A DNA stretch of 64,000 nt from Daphnia carinata (lineage: Eukaryota; Arthropoda; Branchiopoda; Diplostraca; Daphniidae): assembly GCF_022539665.2 (NCBI RefSeq), contig NC_081339.1, forward strand, positions 4,086,517 through 4,150,516, in the 5' to 3' direction. The notes below the pieces were generated by a model. That model had not been told where the DNA came from. It made no database searches and worked only from the letters and a program-made list of their open reading frames with translations. The translations under genes and the position numbers were made by a program. This document shows positions 49,228 through 63,554 of this stretch, one piece after another. Position 1 is the stretch's first letter. Each line of letters starts with the position of its first letter.

Positions 49228-52200
49228 ATGGTAATGAGATATTAACTTCATTGTTGCCTGTCTTGCCTTAATTGTCACCGTTGACATTGTTGTGTAGCTC
49301 ATCTACATTAAATGCCCAATCTTCTTTATTAACAGTGGGCAAGCAAAAAAGTAATTTGTTTTAGCAGACTTCTATCTCATGAATACAGATAGTCATGCTG
49401 CTTTGTGGGCAGACATTGATTACGCTATAGATTTTTGATGGAGGGTGTTGCACCAGTTGTAGGGAGTTGAACCCACGTTCAAAGTTCTCATCAATGCAGG
49501 CTTGCTGCCTTGAAATTGCCAAATTGAATTTTTTTTTCTTAAATCTGTCCAAGTTCCAATTCTGTTGTGCCCCACTTTTTTGTGAACACAGGCCACTTGA
49601 ATAACATTTAGAGCCAACTATTGGTCTGCTGTTCCATCAGCCTACATATTGATGCGCTAGGGAATACCGTTCACCGTTGTCGACGATATTTTACCGGTAA
49701 AAAAAAAAAAAAAAAAAAAAAAAAACGTGAAGACGATGAGGAGGCATATCTCTTCCGGCCCGTGGCTGTTCATGAATGACGTGTCCCCAAAATCCCATCT
49801 ATTTCCAACCGTTGCTTTGGGAGCTGAGTGTGAGTAACTAGAGAGGAGTAAACTGGAAGTGGGAGTATATTCTTTTTCCTCCTCCTTTTTCCTAGGGATC
49901 TTTTCGCCTTTCCACTGAAAAATGAAACAACCCCGGCTGTTGTCTTCGTTTTTTTTTTTTTTTCGCCTTAAAATTCTTTTTTTTGTTGTTGTTGGTTGCC
50001 CCTTACCGTTTGCTTAAGACGACCTCTCTGCACGCCATTTCGTTATTGAATCAGAGCCTATAAATTCTTGTCTAAGGAAAACGAAACAAAAAAAGGACTT
50101 TCTAATGATTACTGTGAAGATGAGAAAGAGGTGGAGGGACGAAAACGACAGTAAAGTACACGAAGAGGAGTGTAACGTTTTGTTACGGCTCATTGGGTAC
50201 AAATCACTGGCCAAAAAAGCGAGGAAGAAGAAGAGGAGGTCTTTCGTTCTTTTTTACGTTGGATATATGCAGGAGAGAGAGAAAGGTGCTGACCTAGAAA
50301 CCAAAGGAAAAGCCAAGTCGTCGGGAGATGAAGGATTGTTCAAAAACCTTTTTGGCTTCAGGTGTTTAAGGCGGGGAGATTCGAGAGAGAGAGAGAGAGA
50401 GAGAGAGAATATATGCACCGGCGTCTAAGAGGGTATCCGATGCCAAACCAGCTGGTGTGCATCATCATCATCGCCCGTCCCAGGTGAAGTGGAACCTCCC
50501 CAGTTGGCCGTCAGCTTCCGAGCCGGCAGGTTGCTGCTGTCGGGCCACTTGCGAATTTTTTTTTTTTTTCCCTCCCTGGTTGTTTAGTTGCAAACCAGCC
50601 AAGAAAACTTTGAGCGGATTTGCATCGTCGTGCAACATGGCCTCGTATCGTGATTTTCTATTCTGTGAACGGATGCGGTGCGGATTGGTGCTCCCGGATA
50701 AAGTGTTGATGTGTTGAATTGAAACGGGTGGAGAGGGAGAAGAAGAAGAAAGAAAAAAAAAAACTAAGTAGAATAGCGAACCGTCATCGTCAACATGTTT
50801 TTCTGTCCCGGCTCTATTGGACTTTTGAACGATGACGATGAAAGCGATTGGGATATTGACAATTTCTACAACCATCCATCGTCTATTCAAGCATTCCACC
50901 ACCACCATCATCATCATGGCGATCACGATAGCAAATTCTCCAAGATGGGATCGCTCATGTTTGTGGTAGACTGTTTTGTTTACTTATTTGTTTTGTTATT
51001 TCGTTTTCTTCTTTATTTTACTTGGCTCGGCGGGTTCAACATTTCTCTGAAAAGTTGTAGGCTATCCATCTTGACCAAGTTTCTCTTTTTGTGTGTCTGC
51101 GTGTGCGCGAGTTTTCCCAAACAATATCGCCAATGAGTTAGAAATTCGCAACATCGTCCAAACCGCACGCATCGCAGGTGAAATCTGGCGGAATGGAAGA
51201 AGAACAATGGCCAGCAATGTGCCAGCAGTAGGTGACAGTGGACATGCAATTACGGGAGCTACTGCGTTTTTTTCGTTCGTTTCTATTTTTTCCCGTCATT
51301 CTCTTTTCGTATTCAAGAGTTGTAGGGCGAACAATTAAATGCGTTGTGAGGAGCGTGACCGATTGCGATTTCTTTTCAAATGAGCAAAAGAACAAGATGG
51401 AATGTTAACGCCTTTTGTATCAGGCCTCTTGCCGTTGTGCATTTTTTCCACAATTAAAAAAAAAAATGCACGAGGAATTTTTGAATTGGTGGGCTCGTTA
51501 GCCGGCCAAGAGATTCGATGCGCAGTCACTGGAGGTCATTTTCTTGGAGGTTTCTCATTTACCTGAATGCATTTAACGATCGAAACCCGTCTGTCGGTGG
51601 GTCATCCAACAGCTAAACTTGCGTATCCTGCTTTAAGCCCTTGCTTTTGCCCCATAATGTTGAAGGTTCTTTTCTTTTTTTTTTTTTTGTTGGGTGATGT
51701 CCAGTCTCACGTTTTTTCTTTCTCTCTTGAAAGGAAAAAAAAAAAGAGGAAAATTTCTGTTAAAATCAAGTTTCTTGTATTGGTCGAAATTCAGATTTCT
51801 CTTAAAAAGCAGGAAATATCGAATCGTTGAAGAGTTTGACGTTTGGGAAGAAGAAGAAGAGTTGATGTGTTACAGACTTGATAAATGGACATGGTGAAAT
51901 CCGGTTGATGTTGTTTTCCGATTGTAAGTCAGCAAGTGAAACATTGACGAGTGAAAAAGAGAGACGGAAATTGCCTAATTTTAGCTTATCCCATTATCTA
52001 ATGACGTTTTCCCACGTTTTTTTTTTTCCTCTTGTTGTTGCGTTGAAGAAATTCCAGTTCCAGTTTGAAATGATTTGATTGGTGAAATTCGATTTGTACC
52101 GGATTTGAGTAGAATTCAAGTTCCCAGTGTACAGGAAAAATGTTTGGCATGTTGTCATTTCCCTATTAATTAGACGTATGTGGAGACGGGGGGGAGGTAG

Positions 52201-55200
52201 ATCCAGTTCCAGGAGATAGCGACTTTGCCATTTAACTCGAAAAAAAAAAAAAGAGATGGAAGTAAGTGAAGCATTTCAGTTGACGACGACGAGACGCGGA
52301 GGTGGGTCTGCCAAATTTAATTACTCTGGCCGGCTACGCCCCTAACTAAATTCGAAAAAAAGAAAGATCTATAAAAAAAAAAGCAAAGAGAAGAAGCCCC
52401 ACGGTAATCGGCTTGCCATTTCTCAAAACGGAAAAGGCATGTTATACATACACACGCACTGTGATGAAAGAGCAAAAGTTGCCTTGTGCCGTTAGACCGT
52501 CGGCGTCGTTGTGTGTGTGTACATGTCTGGTATTGTTGTCAAATTCGGGCTTGTTAACGGTAGAATCATATGAGAGATGTGTTCCAGCTTTTCTTCTTCT
52601 TTTTTTTTCCCCCGTCTCCCTGTCGGGTGGAGAAAAGCAGAGCTTTTAAAAACCATTGAAATTCTTTTGCATGACCCCTTCGGCTCGACTCTGGCCCGGC
52701 AAAAGAGAGCAAAAATAAGATGGAATAGAAGCGTGCGAGCGACCTTTTTGAATGTTTGCCTTCGGAGCACGACCTCCCGAAAAAAAATAAAAAATAAAAT
52801 AAAGAGCATACGTTAAGACGACAAGGTTCCGTGCAAAATAAGGGAGAGAATTTGTGTGTGTGCGGATCGAAAAAAAAAAAAAAATATGAAAACGAGCGAA
52901 ACAATTCTAAACGGTGTCTGTATAGCGACTCCGGTTTGGAATCGTTCCAAGAAACGAAAAAAAAAAAAAAAAAATAAATAGTTGGGCTTGTTTCATGTTT
53001 ATTGCCTAGTACAAGTGCTGCGCCTATCTTTTCGTCTTATCTGACTGCCATTTGTTTTTTATTTTTTTTTGTTGTTTTTTCTATTTTTTGTATGTGTGTG
53101 TTGTGACCTATGTATCATCATCTCTTTTTTTTTCCCCCGTTTGCATTAACGGGCATGGCAATGACTGACGAAACGACCGAAAAAAAAAAAAAGACTTTCT
53201 CAGCCCTGCTTCTTTTACCTCTCAATTAAGCCGGGCGTGTGCCCGGCCTATTGCCAGTTTGCGGCGCCGCCTCATTATTCTTTTTTTTTTTCCAAGTATA
53301 TTTTTTCTACCACAGAACTTTCCCTTCATCATCCTCGTTATTATCATCCGCCGTCTTTTTTCATGTCCATCTCGCATTCTTTCTACTGGTAGATTGAAAT
53401 CGATTTCAATGAAAGGCAACAATTGAAAATCTTTTTCTCCATTTTTTTTTTTTTTGTTGCTGGAAAAAGAGGCAAAGGCGGGAGTGACTAGAGAGGCGGG
53501 CAAGGAGGATGACCCCGACGACCAAAAAGGGATTTTCGCGTGCGCGATCTTTTCTTTTCTTTTTTTTTTATTTAATATTTTCCAGCCACATTTGAGCGTC
53601 GCGTGATTCAACCGTTCGTGCTGATGACGCCATTGCCATGGTTACGAGCCGTGGTGAATTGGCTGACTAGGGCCAAGACCCTTTTTGTTCAAGTCCCATC
53701 TTTTTCTTACGATGTGTGGTGCTAGTTTCCTTCTCCTTCCAACCTCTCCGGCATCTTTCTTCATGTAATTATCATCTGGCAGCGGGATGTTCTTTTTTTT
53801 TTTTTTTTTTTGCTTAGCTGGCTAGTAGGAGGAATAGAAAGTCTATAGAAACGATTTCTTACTACGATACTGCCGCTAGTATTGTGTGGCGTGTGTGTCG
53901 GTTATGACGAGCACACGTCACCCCGATAAGCGCCCAAAAAAAAAGTCGGGAGTTTTTTTTTTTTTTTTTTCGTGTGTCACGCTGGACCTGTCAGAAGTTG
54001 GGGGGGGGGACTTTGTGACCGAGGCTTCAGCGAAAAAAAATTTTTTTTTGTACGATTCAGCCACCTACCAGTGCTAGTCCCACTGATGGCAGAGCGGGGG
54101 GGTGGGCATTGGTCTTAATTGCCATTCCATTTGTATTAGTAAAAAGAGGACGCCAGAATTCTCACGGCAGTGTGTTGAGGTGGTGGTGGTAATAGTGGGC
54201 AGCGAGAGAAATAGATTGAGGGTGGAAGGGGGGGAATAGGAATCGGAAACAAGACAAGGAGGAGGCGTCGGTTGCATTACGCGGTCCGGTAGTTCACGGT
54301 TGAAGTGTAGTCAAGTAGCGATACCACGGCAATGAATGGGGGAGGCAAGATGGCAAGTGGGGGGGGGGGGGGGGTGGTGGTCTGTGTGTGTGTCGTTGTG
54401 GCGGTTGGTCGGTTTTATGTATCGATAGCACATTTGGCGTGCACACCGATCGTCGCACTGCGTCGCCAACGTTTGCCACCCAAAACACGAGAGTCCAGTT
54501 CCGATCCGACTCGGCCATCGGACAGTCGGCGTTCATCACTTTCCGCCCTAACCGTATCGAATAGCGTGAACGTTCGTGTGTGTGTGTGTCTATATGTGTG
54601 TATGTGTATCTCTGTCTATTGTTTTAAAAGTTTGTGTATTTTTTTTTGGTGACATTGAATAGTCATCAGGGGGGAATCAAAACACGACAGGTCTTTGAAA
54701 TCGAATCAAGACATCCAAACAGGACATTTCGAAAGAAACGTACACGACGAAATCGATTGTTTGCGTGACGTTGTCAATTCACCTACCCTTATCCGCGTCC
54801 CCCCTCCCCCCGCTGTCCTCACTCAGTGGATTTGTGTCGGTGGATGAGAAACGGGCTATGGATTACTCGTCGTCCATCGCGGCGCTCAACCGCGTCGTCC
54901 GTCATCTCAGCCAATCGTTAATGGTCGACAAGAAAATGGCCCTCAAGGTATTTTTTGTTTCCCCCGTGTTCTGTCTGCTGTTAATTCGATATTCAAAAAC
55001 TCGAAAATGACGATGGGGGGTGGGGGGCGGCAATCGATCCGGCCATGAAGCGAACCAGTCGGGGGGACGATCCGTATGGCTTCAATACGCACACGGCCAA
55101 TTGCTTTTTGGCGTGGGTTTTGCTTGGTTTTTTTTCTTTCTTTTTTTTTCTTTTTTTTTTTTTTTTTATTGCTACATCAATTTTTGTGTTCCCTATTGAA

Positions 55201-58200
55201 CAAAAAAAAAAAAAAAAGGGGGAGGGAAGGACTTGATTTAATTAACATTTTTTTGTCTATTTTTGATTTTGCCTTTTTTTTCTTCTTCTCCTTGTTACCC
55301 ACCACAAAATTTTTTGTTCAGGTTTTACGGCCGGATGGCTGATTCATTAAGCGGTGGGTCGTTAGGGCCGGTCGTTTCCGGTAGCGGATGGTGTACAACA
55401 ACAACAAAAAACATTAGCGGGGAGGAGATCACAGCAAAAAAAAAAAAAAAATAAAAATAAATAAATAAAAAATTAAAAAATCAAGTTGAGTGTCGATCGG
55501 CTGACGATCACAATGGATGGAATTCGAGATGAACAGCTGACTCTTTTTTTTTTTTTTTTTTTTCAAAAGAATTTTTCGTAATGGCCAGAAAGATATCCCG
55601 CGTGACGGAAGGTTACAATGTCTGACGGCCACCTTTTGTCCAATCTTCGATCAGAGGTCGGTGTCGTGTTTCGTCTTGTTTCGGTCCTGGCCCGCTGGAG
55701 CAGCAAAATTCTCTTAACATTTTCTTGTTGCCTTTTTTTTTTGTTTTTTTTTTTTGTTTTTCTCCAAGGCTCTAACGGATGACTCCGGGGGCTGGTATTG
55801 TTCCGTAACGGTGGTCTCACCTTTCACACCTCCAAACTCGACGTGATTGTTCATTCATTCAAATGAATTGTTTTCGTTCTTTTTTTTTCTTTTTTTTTTT
55901 GTCCTGTTTTTGTCCTCACTCCAAGAGAAAAAGGATTTCTTAAGAAAAAGAAATGTTAACCTGTTACTTGACACTGTGAGAAAAAACGAAATGAATCAAA
56001 TAGGGAAAACAATTCGAATCAAAAGGTTCGAGTTGCGGCGGTGATGATATTTTTTTTTTTTTATGTTTCCCGAGGTATTTGGGGCCTCTACGTTTTTGTG
56101 TGTGTTGAAGGCACCCCGGCTGCGCGAGTCTGATTGCTTTTCCAATAATAGGCAGCCGATGCCAAATTCGTTGAAATAGAAGAAAACATATAAAAACAAA
56201 AAAATTGAGGAGAAGGAGGAAAAAAAAAAAAAAAATGAAAATCATAATTTGAAACAACGAAATTGTTGTTGTTTTTATCTGCAACTTCGTCTTGTTTCTC
56301 TCTCCCCCTATCTTGTTTTTTTTTTTTTTTGCCTGGTTCTTAACGATGTTTTGCCACGAGTTTAAGGTGCGGCCATCACAGGTTCGAAATATAAAAGGGT
56401 CCATCGCTTATACTGGAACTTACATCGTTTTCTTTTTTTTTTTTTTTCCTCTTTCCCGAGGAGTTTGGAACACGGGAATAACTTAAAAGACATTCCTCCC
56501 GTTCCCCTCGATGGTGGCATGATAATGCAATTTAAACAGAAAAGGCAAAGGGAAAAAAAAAAAGAGCCGTTTGTTGCCATCGTCATCATTGTTGTACGTT
56601 TCTCATGTGTGTATGTGTGTGATGTATTATAATGTCTCGATCATTGAAACATTATTCTATACCGTTTTCTTTTTTTTTTTTTTCTTTTCTCGGTGGGGAT
56701 TGGAAACAAAAAACAACAGGGCGATTACATCCGTTATCCAGCCCTGTTGGAGCTGAGCAGTAAATATGGCCTGCAGACGGACGTGTCGGACGCCTCGCTC
56801 GGCCAACAGCTGGAAGACTTGCGCGAACAGATCCGGCGTGAGATTCGCAAAGAGCTCAAAATCAAAGGTTCGTTTCTTTAATTCTTTCTTTCTTTCTTTT
56901 CGTTTTTTTTTTTTTTTTTCTTTTATCGTTTCCCAATGTCATGTGCGCCCGTTGTTGTTGTTGCGCCCGTGTCGTGGTAGCCGCTTGCAACAATGCCCAC
57001 TTATTTACCATTAGCCATTTCATTGTGTGTTATATAGCTTGTAGATATTCTCATGTTGATTGTTTTGTGTTCAATTTTCTTTCTCTCTTTCTCTCTTGTT
57101 TTCCTGCCGCGGACGCAATGGACGACGCAGAGGGGGCCGAGAACTTTAAGAAAGTGGCTACGGACAAGCGGTCGCTGGCAGACGTGACGGCCATGGTCAA
57201 GAAAGCCAACAACAAGCTGCAGGAATTGCAGGTAATGACAGGGGGGAGTGGATCTTATTAAAACACATTTTTTTTTTCTTTTTCCTTTTCGCTATACGAC
57301 TTTAACATCGATAAAAAAAAAGAGAGAGAGAGAGAAAAGATGAATAATAATAATGATTTTCAATTGTTAATGATGTTTAAACACATACACACGAAAAGGC
57401 GGAGTTGCAAGAGCTGGACTCGCAGATCCTGTTGACGCAAGGCCAGGGCAGCTGCGGCCAAGGTAGCACCATGATGCTGATGAACATGAACACGCCACCA
57501 GCACCCATGTCGCCACCTGTCCATCACAGCCAGCAGTCGTCGACCGGACTCTCGAACAGCCTCGGCGGAAGCGTCGTCGGAGGCAACGGCAACATCGTCG
57601 GCGGAGGCGGCAATCATCATTCGTCGACCCTCGGCAGCCAGCCGTCGAGTATCGGATCCAGCAACGGATACGGTAATTACCATTTCATCTTCTCTCTCTC
57701 GTTTTCTATTGGCAGGGATTTTTTTTTATTTTCGATTTTTTGAACCGAATTTACCGCAATGTTGCGCTTCTTCTTTTTTTTTTCTCAATGCGCAGCTGTT
57801 TCCCCCTTTTTTAAACTGCAATATAAACAGACACGCAGGTAACATTCTTTCAGCCCCTCCAGATGATGATGAGGCAAGGCCCTCTCGTTTTTTTTTTTTT
57901 TTATCGCCTTAAACAGCGCACGCAGACACACACACACACACACAAAAAAAAAACGTCTTCACTTTGTGTTGCCAAGTCGGACGAGGAAAACATTCCTCTC
58001 GGTTACGGTTTTTATCCGTTGAAAGGGAAACACGTTCGTACAAAGAAGCAACAAAATATATATAAGGGGGGGAATCGATGATGATGATGATGACGTCGAT
58101 GACGTTTCAAACCACACACGGCCCAACAGTTTTTTTTTCCTTGATCGTTTTGCGTGTTTTTTTCTTTCTTTCTTTCTTCTTTCTTCTTTTAAATCGTTTT

Positions 58201-61200
58201 CCCGTTGGTTTCCTTTTTTTATTATTTTGTATTCTTTTTTTTTTCTAATTATCTTTTTTTATTGAGTCAATTTCACGGTTGTTGACCGGTTAATGGCTTG
58301 CCCACTTGGTAATATCGACAAAAAAAAAAAAACCTTCTGGTTAGGAGAAAGAGAAAGAGAGAGAAAATCTTGAATGTTGGTGCGGACTATGTGCGTTCCG
58401 AGTCTGTCATCCTCAACTCCACCCCAAACTCGTGTACAACGTATGTTTTTTTTGTTTTTTTTCGGTTAAACCGTTCCTTTTTTTTTTTTTTTTTTTCTCT
58501 TTCCCGCAACAGAAAGAAGAAGAAAACAAGAAATGACAACCGTGACTGTGTTGTCTGGCCCGATTCTATTCCGGAAGATTGGGAACAGGTGCTAGATATT
58601 CACGAATCGGTGTCTCAGAAAATAAAAGGGGGGAAATGAAGAAGCAATCTTTTTAAAAAGGGGTCGTCGATTGTTTCTTTTCTAGTGGGAGGATTGAAAA
58701 AAAGTCAAGAAAAAAATTGAATAATAACTAAGGGAAAAAAAAAAAAATTCATTGGGATGTGAAAGATGTTCTTTTTTTTTTGAATGGGAGAAAGCGGCAG
58801 CAACAGCAGTTCAGCACCAGCATCTCTTTTAAAAACAAAACTCCCGTTGATTTCTTTAGAATATATGTATATATATTTTTTTTTTTTACAACGTGAGCGG
58901 CAGTTGGCTTTAGGGGGGGGGGGGGAGAAGAAGTTAATAGACGTCAAAAATCATATTTTTTTTTTTTTTTTTTTTTTTTGGTTAGCGGGATTTTTCTTTT
59001 CTTATTTCCTCCGTTTGTTTTGTTGAAACTGACAAAATCAACGGCTCCGGAGGCCATAGTTATCGTAGACGTTCTTTTTTTTTTTTTTTTTTTTTCTTTC
59101 GTCTGCTGCAAATGTGAATATTTTTTTTGGTTTAACTCTGGGCATGAAATTATCATTCATTGTTTTGTTTTGTTTTTTTCTTTGAGGGCAAACGTTTTCA
59201 GAGTGTTAAAAAAAAAAAAAAACGCATAGGTGAAAGTTTGGTTCACCTGGTCGGTTGGTGCGCATACCAACACAAACGTTAAAAGTTTTCGTCGTTTATC
59301 TGCAACGTTTTATATTGCGCTGACACGACAGACATTTCGAAAAAGAAAATTCTCTTTTTTTTTTTTTCTTTCTATTTTGCAAATATCGTGAATATCGTTC
59401 GAACCTCCTTTTTTTTTTTTTGTCGTGAAGCAAAAGAACCGTGGCGCCCTCGAAACAAATAATTCGACCGCAAGATAAAAATGGAGTAGAGGTGGCACAC
59501 TCGCACACGTTCAAGAAAGAGAAAAGCAGAGAAGAGGAACACAAAAAAAAGTAAAACAAACGTGATATTATTTATATTTTTTTTTTTCTTGTTGCTGTCT
59601 TGGGTATCAAAAAACACTAGCACAAAAAACAAAAAAAAAAAAAAAAAAAAAGGGCGAATCACCTGTTTGGATTCTCACGGCGGACTGGAAATTTCGACAA
59701 CAACAACAACAAAAAAAAAAAAGAGCTGCTCTCGAGACACGACGACCTCAATGTCTCAATTTCTTTGACTTCTCGAAAGAGAGAGAGAGAGAGAGACTTG
59801 GGTGGGTCATTTGCGTAATGTGTTTTTCTCTCTCTATCTCTCCTTGCACACTCTATTCACGATTGGGTGGGGTCAGTCTTGAAGATTGCCAGAATCTCTC
59901 TTCTTGTTTTCGTTCTCGTTTTTCTTTTTCTCGTCTTCGTTCATCTCGCAACTGTTATTATTACTCGTGTTCTCTCTTTTTCGTTAGACGAAAGAAAGAG
60001 TCTGTAGACCTAATCTGTTCCGTGATTCGACCCCTAGTCCCGTTCGTTTTTTTTCCCGCTGGACGGACATTTTTCAAGAAGCTTCTCAGTCACTCAGGCG
60101 AGAAACTATAAATCTGGCAAAGCATTTTTTTTTTTTTTCTTTTTTTTTTTTAAAGAGCTGCATTGTACCGTACGTTTCGACGTTGTGTAATCACGATCGT
60201 TATCAACGGGCGAAAGGAGAGGCCCCTTTGGGGTCCTGGCCCCGTTCCTTGTTGGAGTTGTGCTCTCATTTTTTTTTTTTTTTTTTTTTTTTTTTTATCG
60301 GGTGAAAGAAAAAAAAAACAAACAAACAATTGGCGTAGAAATAATAATTGACGATATTTGGATCAATCAGGGTGGAGCGTTTGAATGTATCGAAAATAAG
60401 AGGCGATGAATTGAAACTACTGGAATGTTAATTTGCTGTATATGGCAACAACTGGCCGGATGTTGGATTGGCTTTCCGCTGCGATCAGATGAACTCCGCC
60501 CGATCGTTGCGGAAGTGAATGCCATCGGATGTGTCCGGAAGAAGTTGAAGGCGAGAAAAACGTAACAGACGTGCGTGATGGTCATTAGATATATAAATAT
60601 AAAAGAAAATCGGCGTCGTCGACGGTATGGGAAATGTGCGTTCCACAAAAAAAATATTAAAAAAGAAAAAAAAAGAAAAGAAAATTGTTGGAAGTGCGAG
60701 GCAGAGGAAGAAGGTGTTTCACGTGAAGTAGAACAACACCTCATCGGAGAAAATATGAGACCCCTTTTTATTTATTTGTGTGTTTCGTTTGTTCCTTTCG
60801 GGGGTTCCCGTCTTATCTCGGCGTGAGGGGCGCCGGGAATCGGCCCGCGGGTACCCTTTTTTTTTTATTTTTAATAGTTGGGTATTCTTCTTCCTTTCCA
60901 TTCCCACCTGCTCTTCTATTTTTATAGTCTTATTTTCCTATAGACAACGACGCATCGTTAGGTTTCATTGAGATAGAGAGAAAAGAACGAAAGAACGCGC
61001 AATATTTTCCCTAGACGCGGCTACTAAAACACACAAATGTGGAAAAAAAAAAGAAAAAAAACCAAAAGGAAATTAAACTTTTCTTAAGATTTTTTTTTTT
61101 TCTTTCTTTCTTTCATGGTATCGAATTTATTATTCTTATTTTAGTATTCATGTTGGGGGTTTAGAAAGAAAACATTTTATGGAAAAAGAAAGGGAAATGA

Positions 61201-63520
61201 TGAAGTTCTTGTGTGTCCGTGTGTTATTTTTATGTCTTTGCAAAACTGGTCTGTTTGCCATTTCACACGTCGTGAATCTCCTTATTGGAACACAATTCGC
61301 GTTTCAATTGAAAAAAAAAAAAAAAAAAAAAAAAATGTTTCTCTTCATTTTTAGAAGAGTGTGTGTGTTGGTTTCCCAGGAACGTTAGCGTCGACGCTTG
61401 TCTCTCATCCCCCCCTCCCCCTAAAAAAAAACACTCACGCACAGATAGGCAAGAATGATGTCAAAAGAGAAAAGAAAATGAAGAGATACATGTCCGTGTA
61501 TATCATCGTGAAAAAGGAGAAGAAAAAAATAAAAGAGTTTGCGGATTTGGCGTGAATTTGATCTTTGGTGACGTGTGTGTGTGTGTGTCGGTGAAAGAAA
61601 AAGAAAAGAAAAACAACTGCCGCCGTAGTTGCGCTCTCTCTCTCTCTCTTTAATATCCTGCACGCTCTTTCGAGAAGATTAGTGTGCGTATGTGTGTAAA
61701 ACGAGTGTGTTTGTGTCTGTTTCTACAGCCGTTTTTCTCACGGTTTTGACACCTTTGCTAGATGATGGGAAGATGATAATTTATGCGCCAACGGCTCCTT
61801 GATTGCCGCACTTGGAGAGTCGATCGAACATTCTTTTTTCAAATGCGTCTGAAAACTTCTTCTTCTTTTTTTTTCTAATAATAAAAATCGAAACTTTCTC
61901 TCGGTGGGATATGGGCGCGCCTCTCTCACAATAACAAAAGAGAAAGATTGTTTTTCGTTTTTTTTTTTTGTTTTTTGTTTTTTTTTTTCCTTCAGACTCC
62001 GCCACGCTCATCGATGCAGACACAGATCTTTGTAACGTAAACACACACACACACACAAAGAATTGGAGAGCTGCTTAATGTATAATGCAAGTAGTGAAAT
62101 GCTGCGCTTTATACGTTGCCATTGCCCAGTGTGGGTTGGGTCCCCGCATCGTAGACCTTCGTCTTTCTTTTTCTATACTCTTACAGAGTTTTTGGAACTC
62201 CTCCCAAAAGTGCCTATTCTTTCTTTTTTTTTTTTTTTTTTTCGTCTGTCTGTCTGTGTGTGTGTGTGTTCTGTCCACTATTTAAACATTTTTTTGTTGT
62301 TGTTGTTAAGGACTGGCGAAAGTGTCTATTAAAAATCAAATCGTGAAATACCAAAGGGAAAAAGAAAAAAAAGAAAAATTTATTTAAGTCTGGACTTTTC
62401 GATTTGCCAGTCGAATACCAACCGCCATGTATGGAGAGTAATGGTTGCCTAACCTCAGAATCATTTTTTAAAATTTCTATGGGCCTCCCCCCACTGTCAT
62501 TCGTAAAAAATTCTTTCGCATTTTATTTGATTGGCTGTTTTTCTTTTCGACAAGATTTTTGATTTAGATTTATTTTTATTTATTTTTTTTTTTTTATTTC
62601 TATTCAGAAACGCCAATGTCGCCCGGCGACGTGGCCGTCCCGCGGCCCGACGAAGGCTCGATATCGGAGCAGCGTATCCAGTCGCTGGAGAAACAGTTGA
62701 ACATCGAGCTGAAGGTGAAACAAGGCGCCGAGAACATGATCCAGCAGTACAGCAACGGGCCGACTCGCGACAAGAAACTGCTGGCCGAAGCGCAGCAAAT
62801 GCTGGCCGACTCTAAAGCCAAGATCGAGTACATCAAAATGCGGATTATGAAGGTCAAACAGGTCCAGTCGGAGGAGATGGACGGCAAGGGCTCCGCCGAT
62901 GGATCGCGAGTCAGAGGAGGTAACCACCACCCGATTGTTATGCCCAGCTATAAAACACAGTAAAATGCCGTAGTCGTAAGTGGCCGTTATGCAGCATATA
63001 ATGGACGGCCTTAAGCGAAATGATTTGTTTTGAGTCATGTGGCAAATATGTGTTTTGTTTTGTTTTGTTTTTGTAAGAAAAAGGATTTTGGGATCCGTGT
63101 TGGTAGAGCCACCTGTTGGCGGTCATAGCAACTTGGTAGTGGTAGCGTGAGTCAGAAAAGCTGAAGGGCTGGTCCCGTGACGAGAGGGGGACTTGTTTTT
63201 TTTCCTTTTTGCCAGTTCGTCCATTTTTGTTTAAAATTTTCAGTTTTCTACGAAATGAAATTGGCAAAAGTATTTGATTGTAAGCGGAGTTTTAAACTTT
63301 GATGTTCTGTATCTAATCTCGGCCTCAATCTCTCCCTCTTCTTTTTGAAAACATCTCGTTCAGACCGTAATTGGGACTTTGGATTGATGACGCCGCTGGA
63401 AGTGAGGATCGAGGAGCTCCGCCACCATTTGCGGATCGAATCGGCCGTCGTGGAAGGAGCCAAAAACGTCATCCGGCTGCTCCAGTCTGCCCGTTCCACC
63501 GACAAGAAAGCCATACAAGA

Positions 63521-63554
<34 letters not shown>

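Noticed and set aside
53222-53611. Minus-strand 129-codon frame in the PKN intron
   Set aside because: The product is Lys/Arg-rich low complexity from A/T runs, with no start context or splice partner of note.
51567-62332. Many short open frames rich in Phe, Lys or Ser inside PKN introns
   Set aside because: They are translations of T, A, CT and GA runs and occur on both strands.
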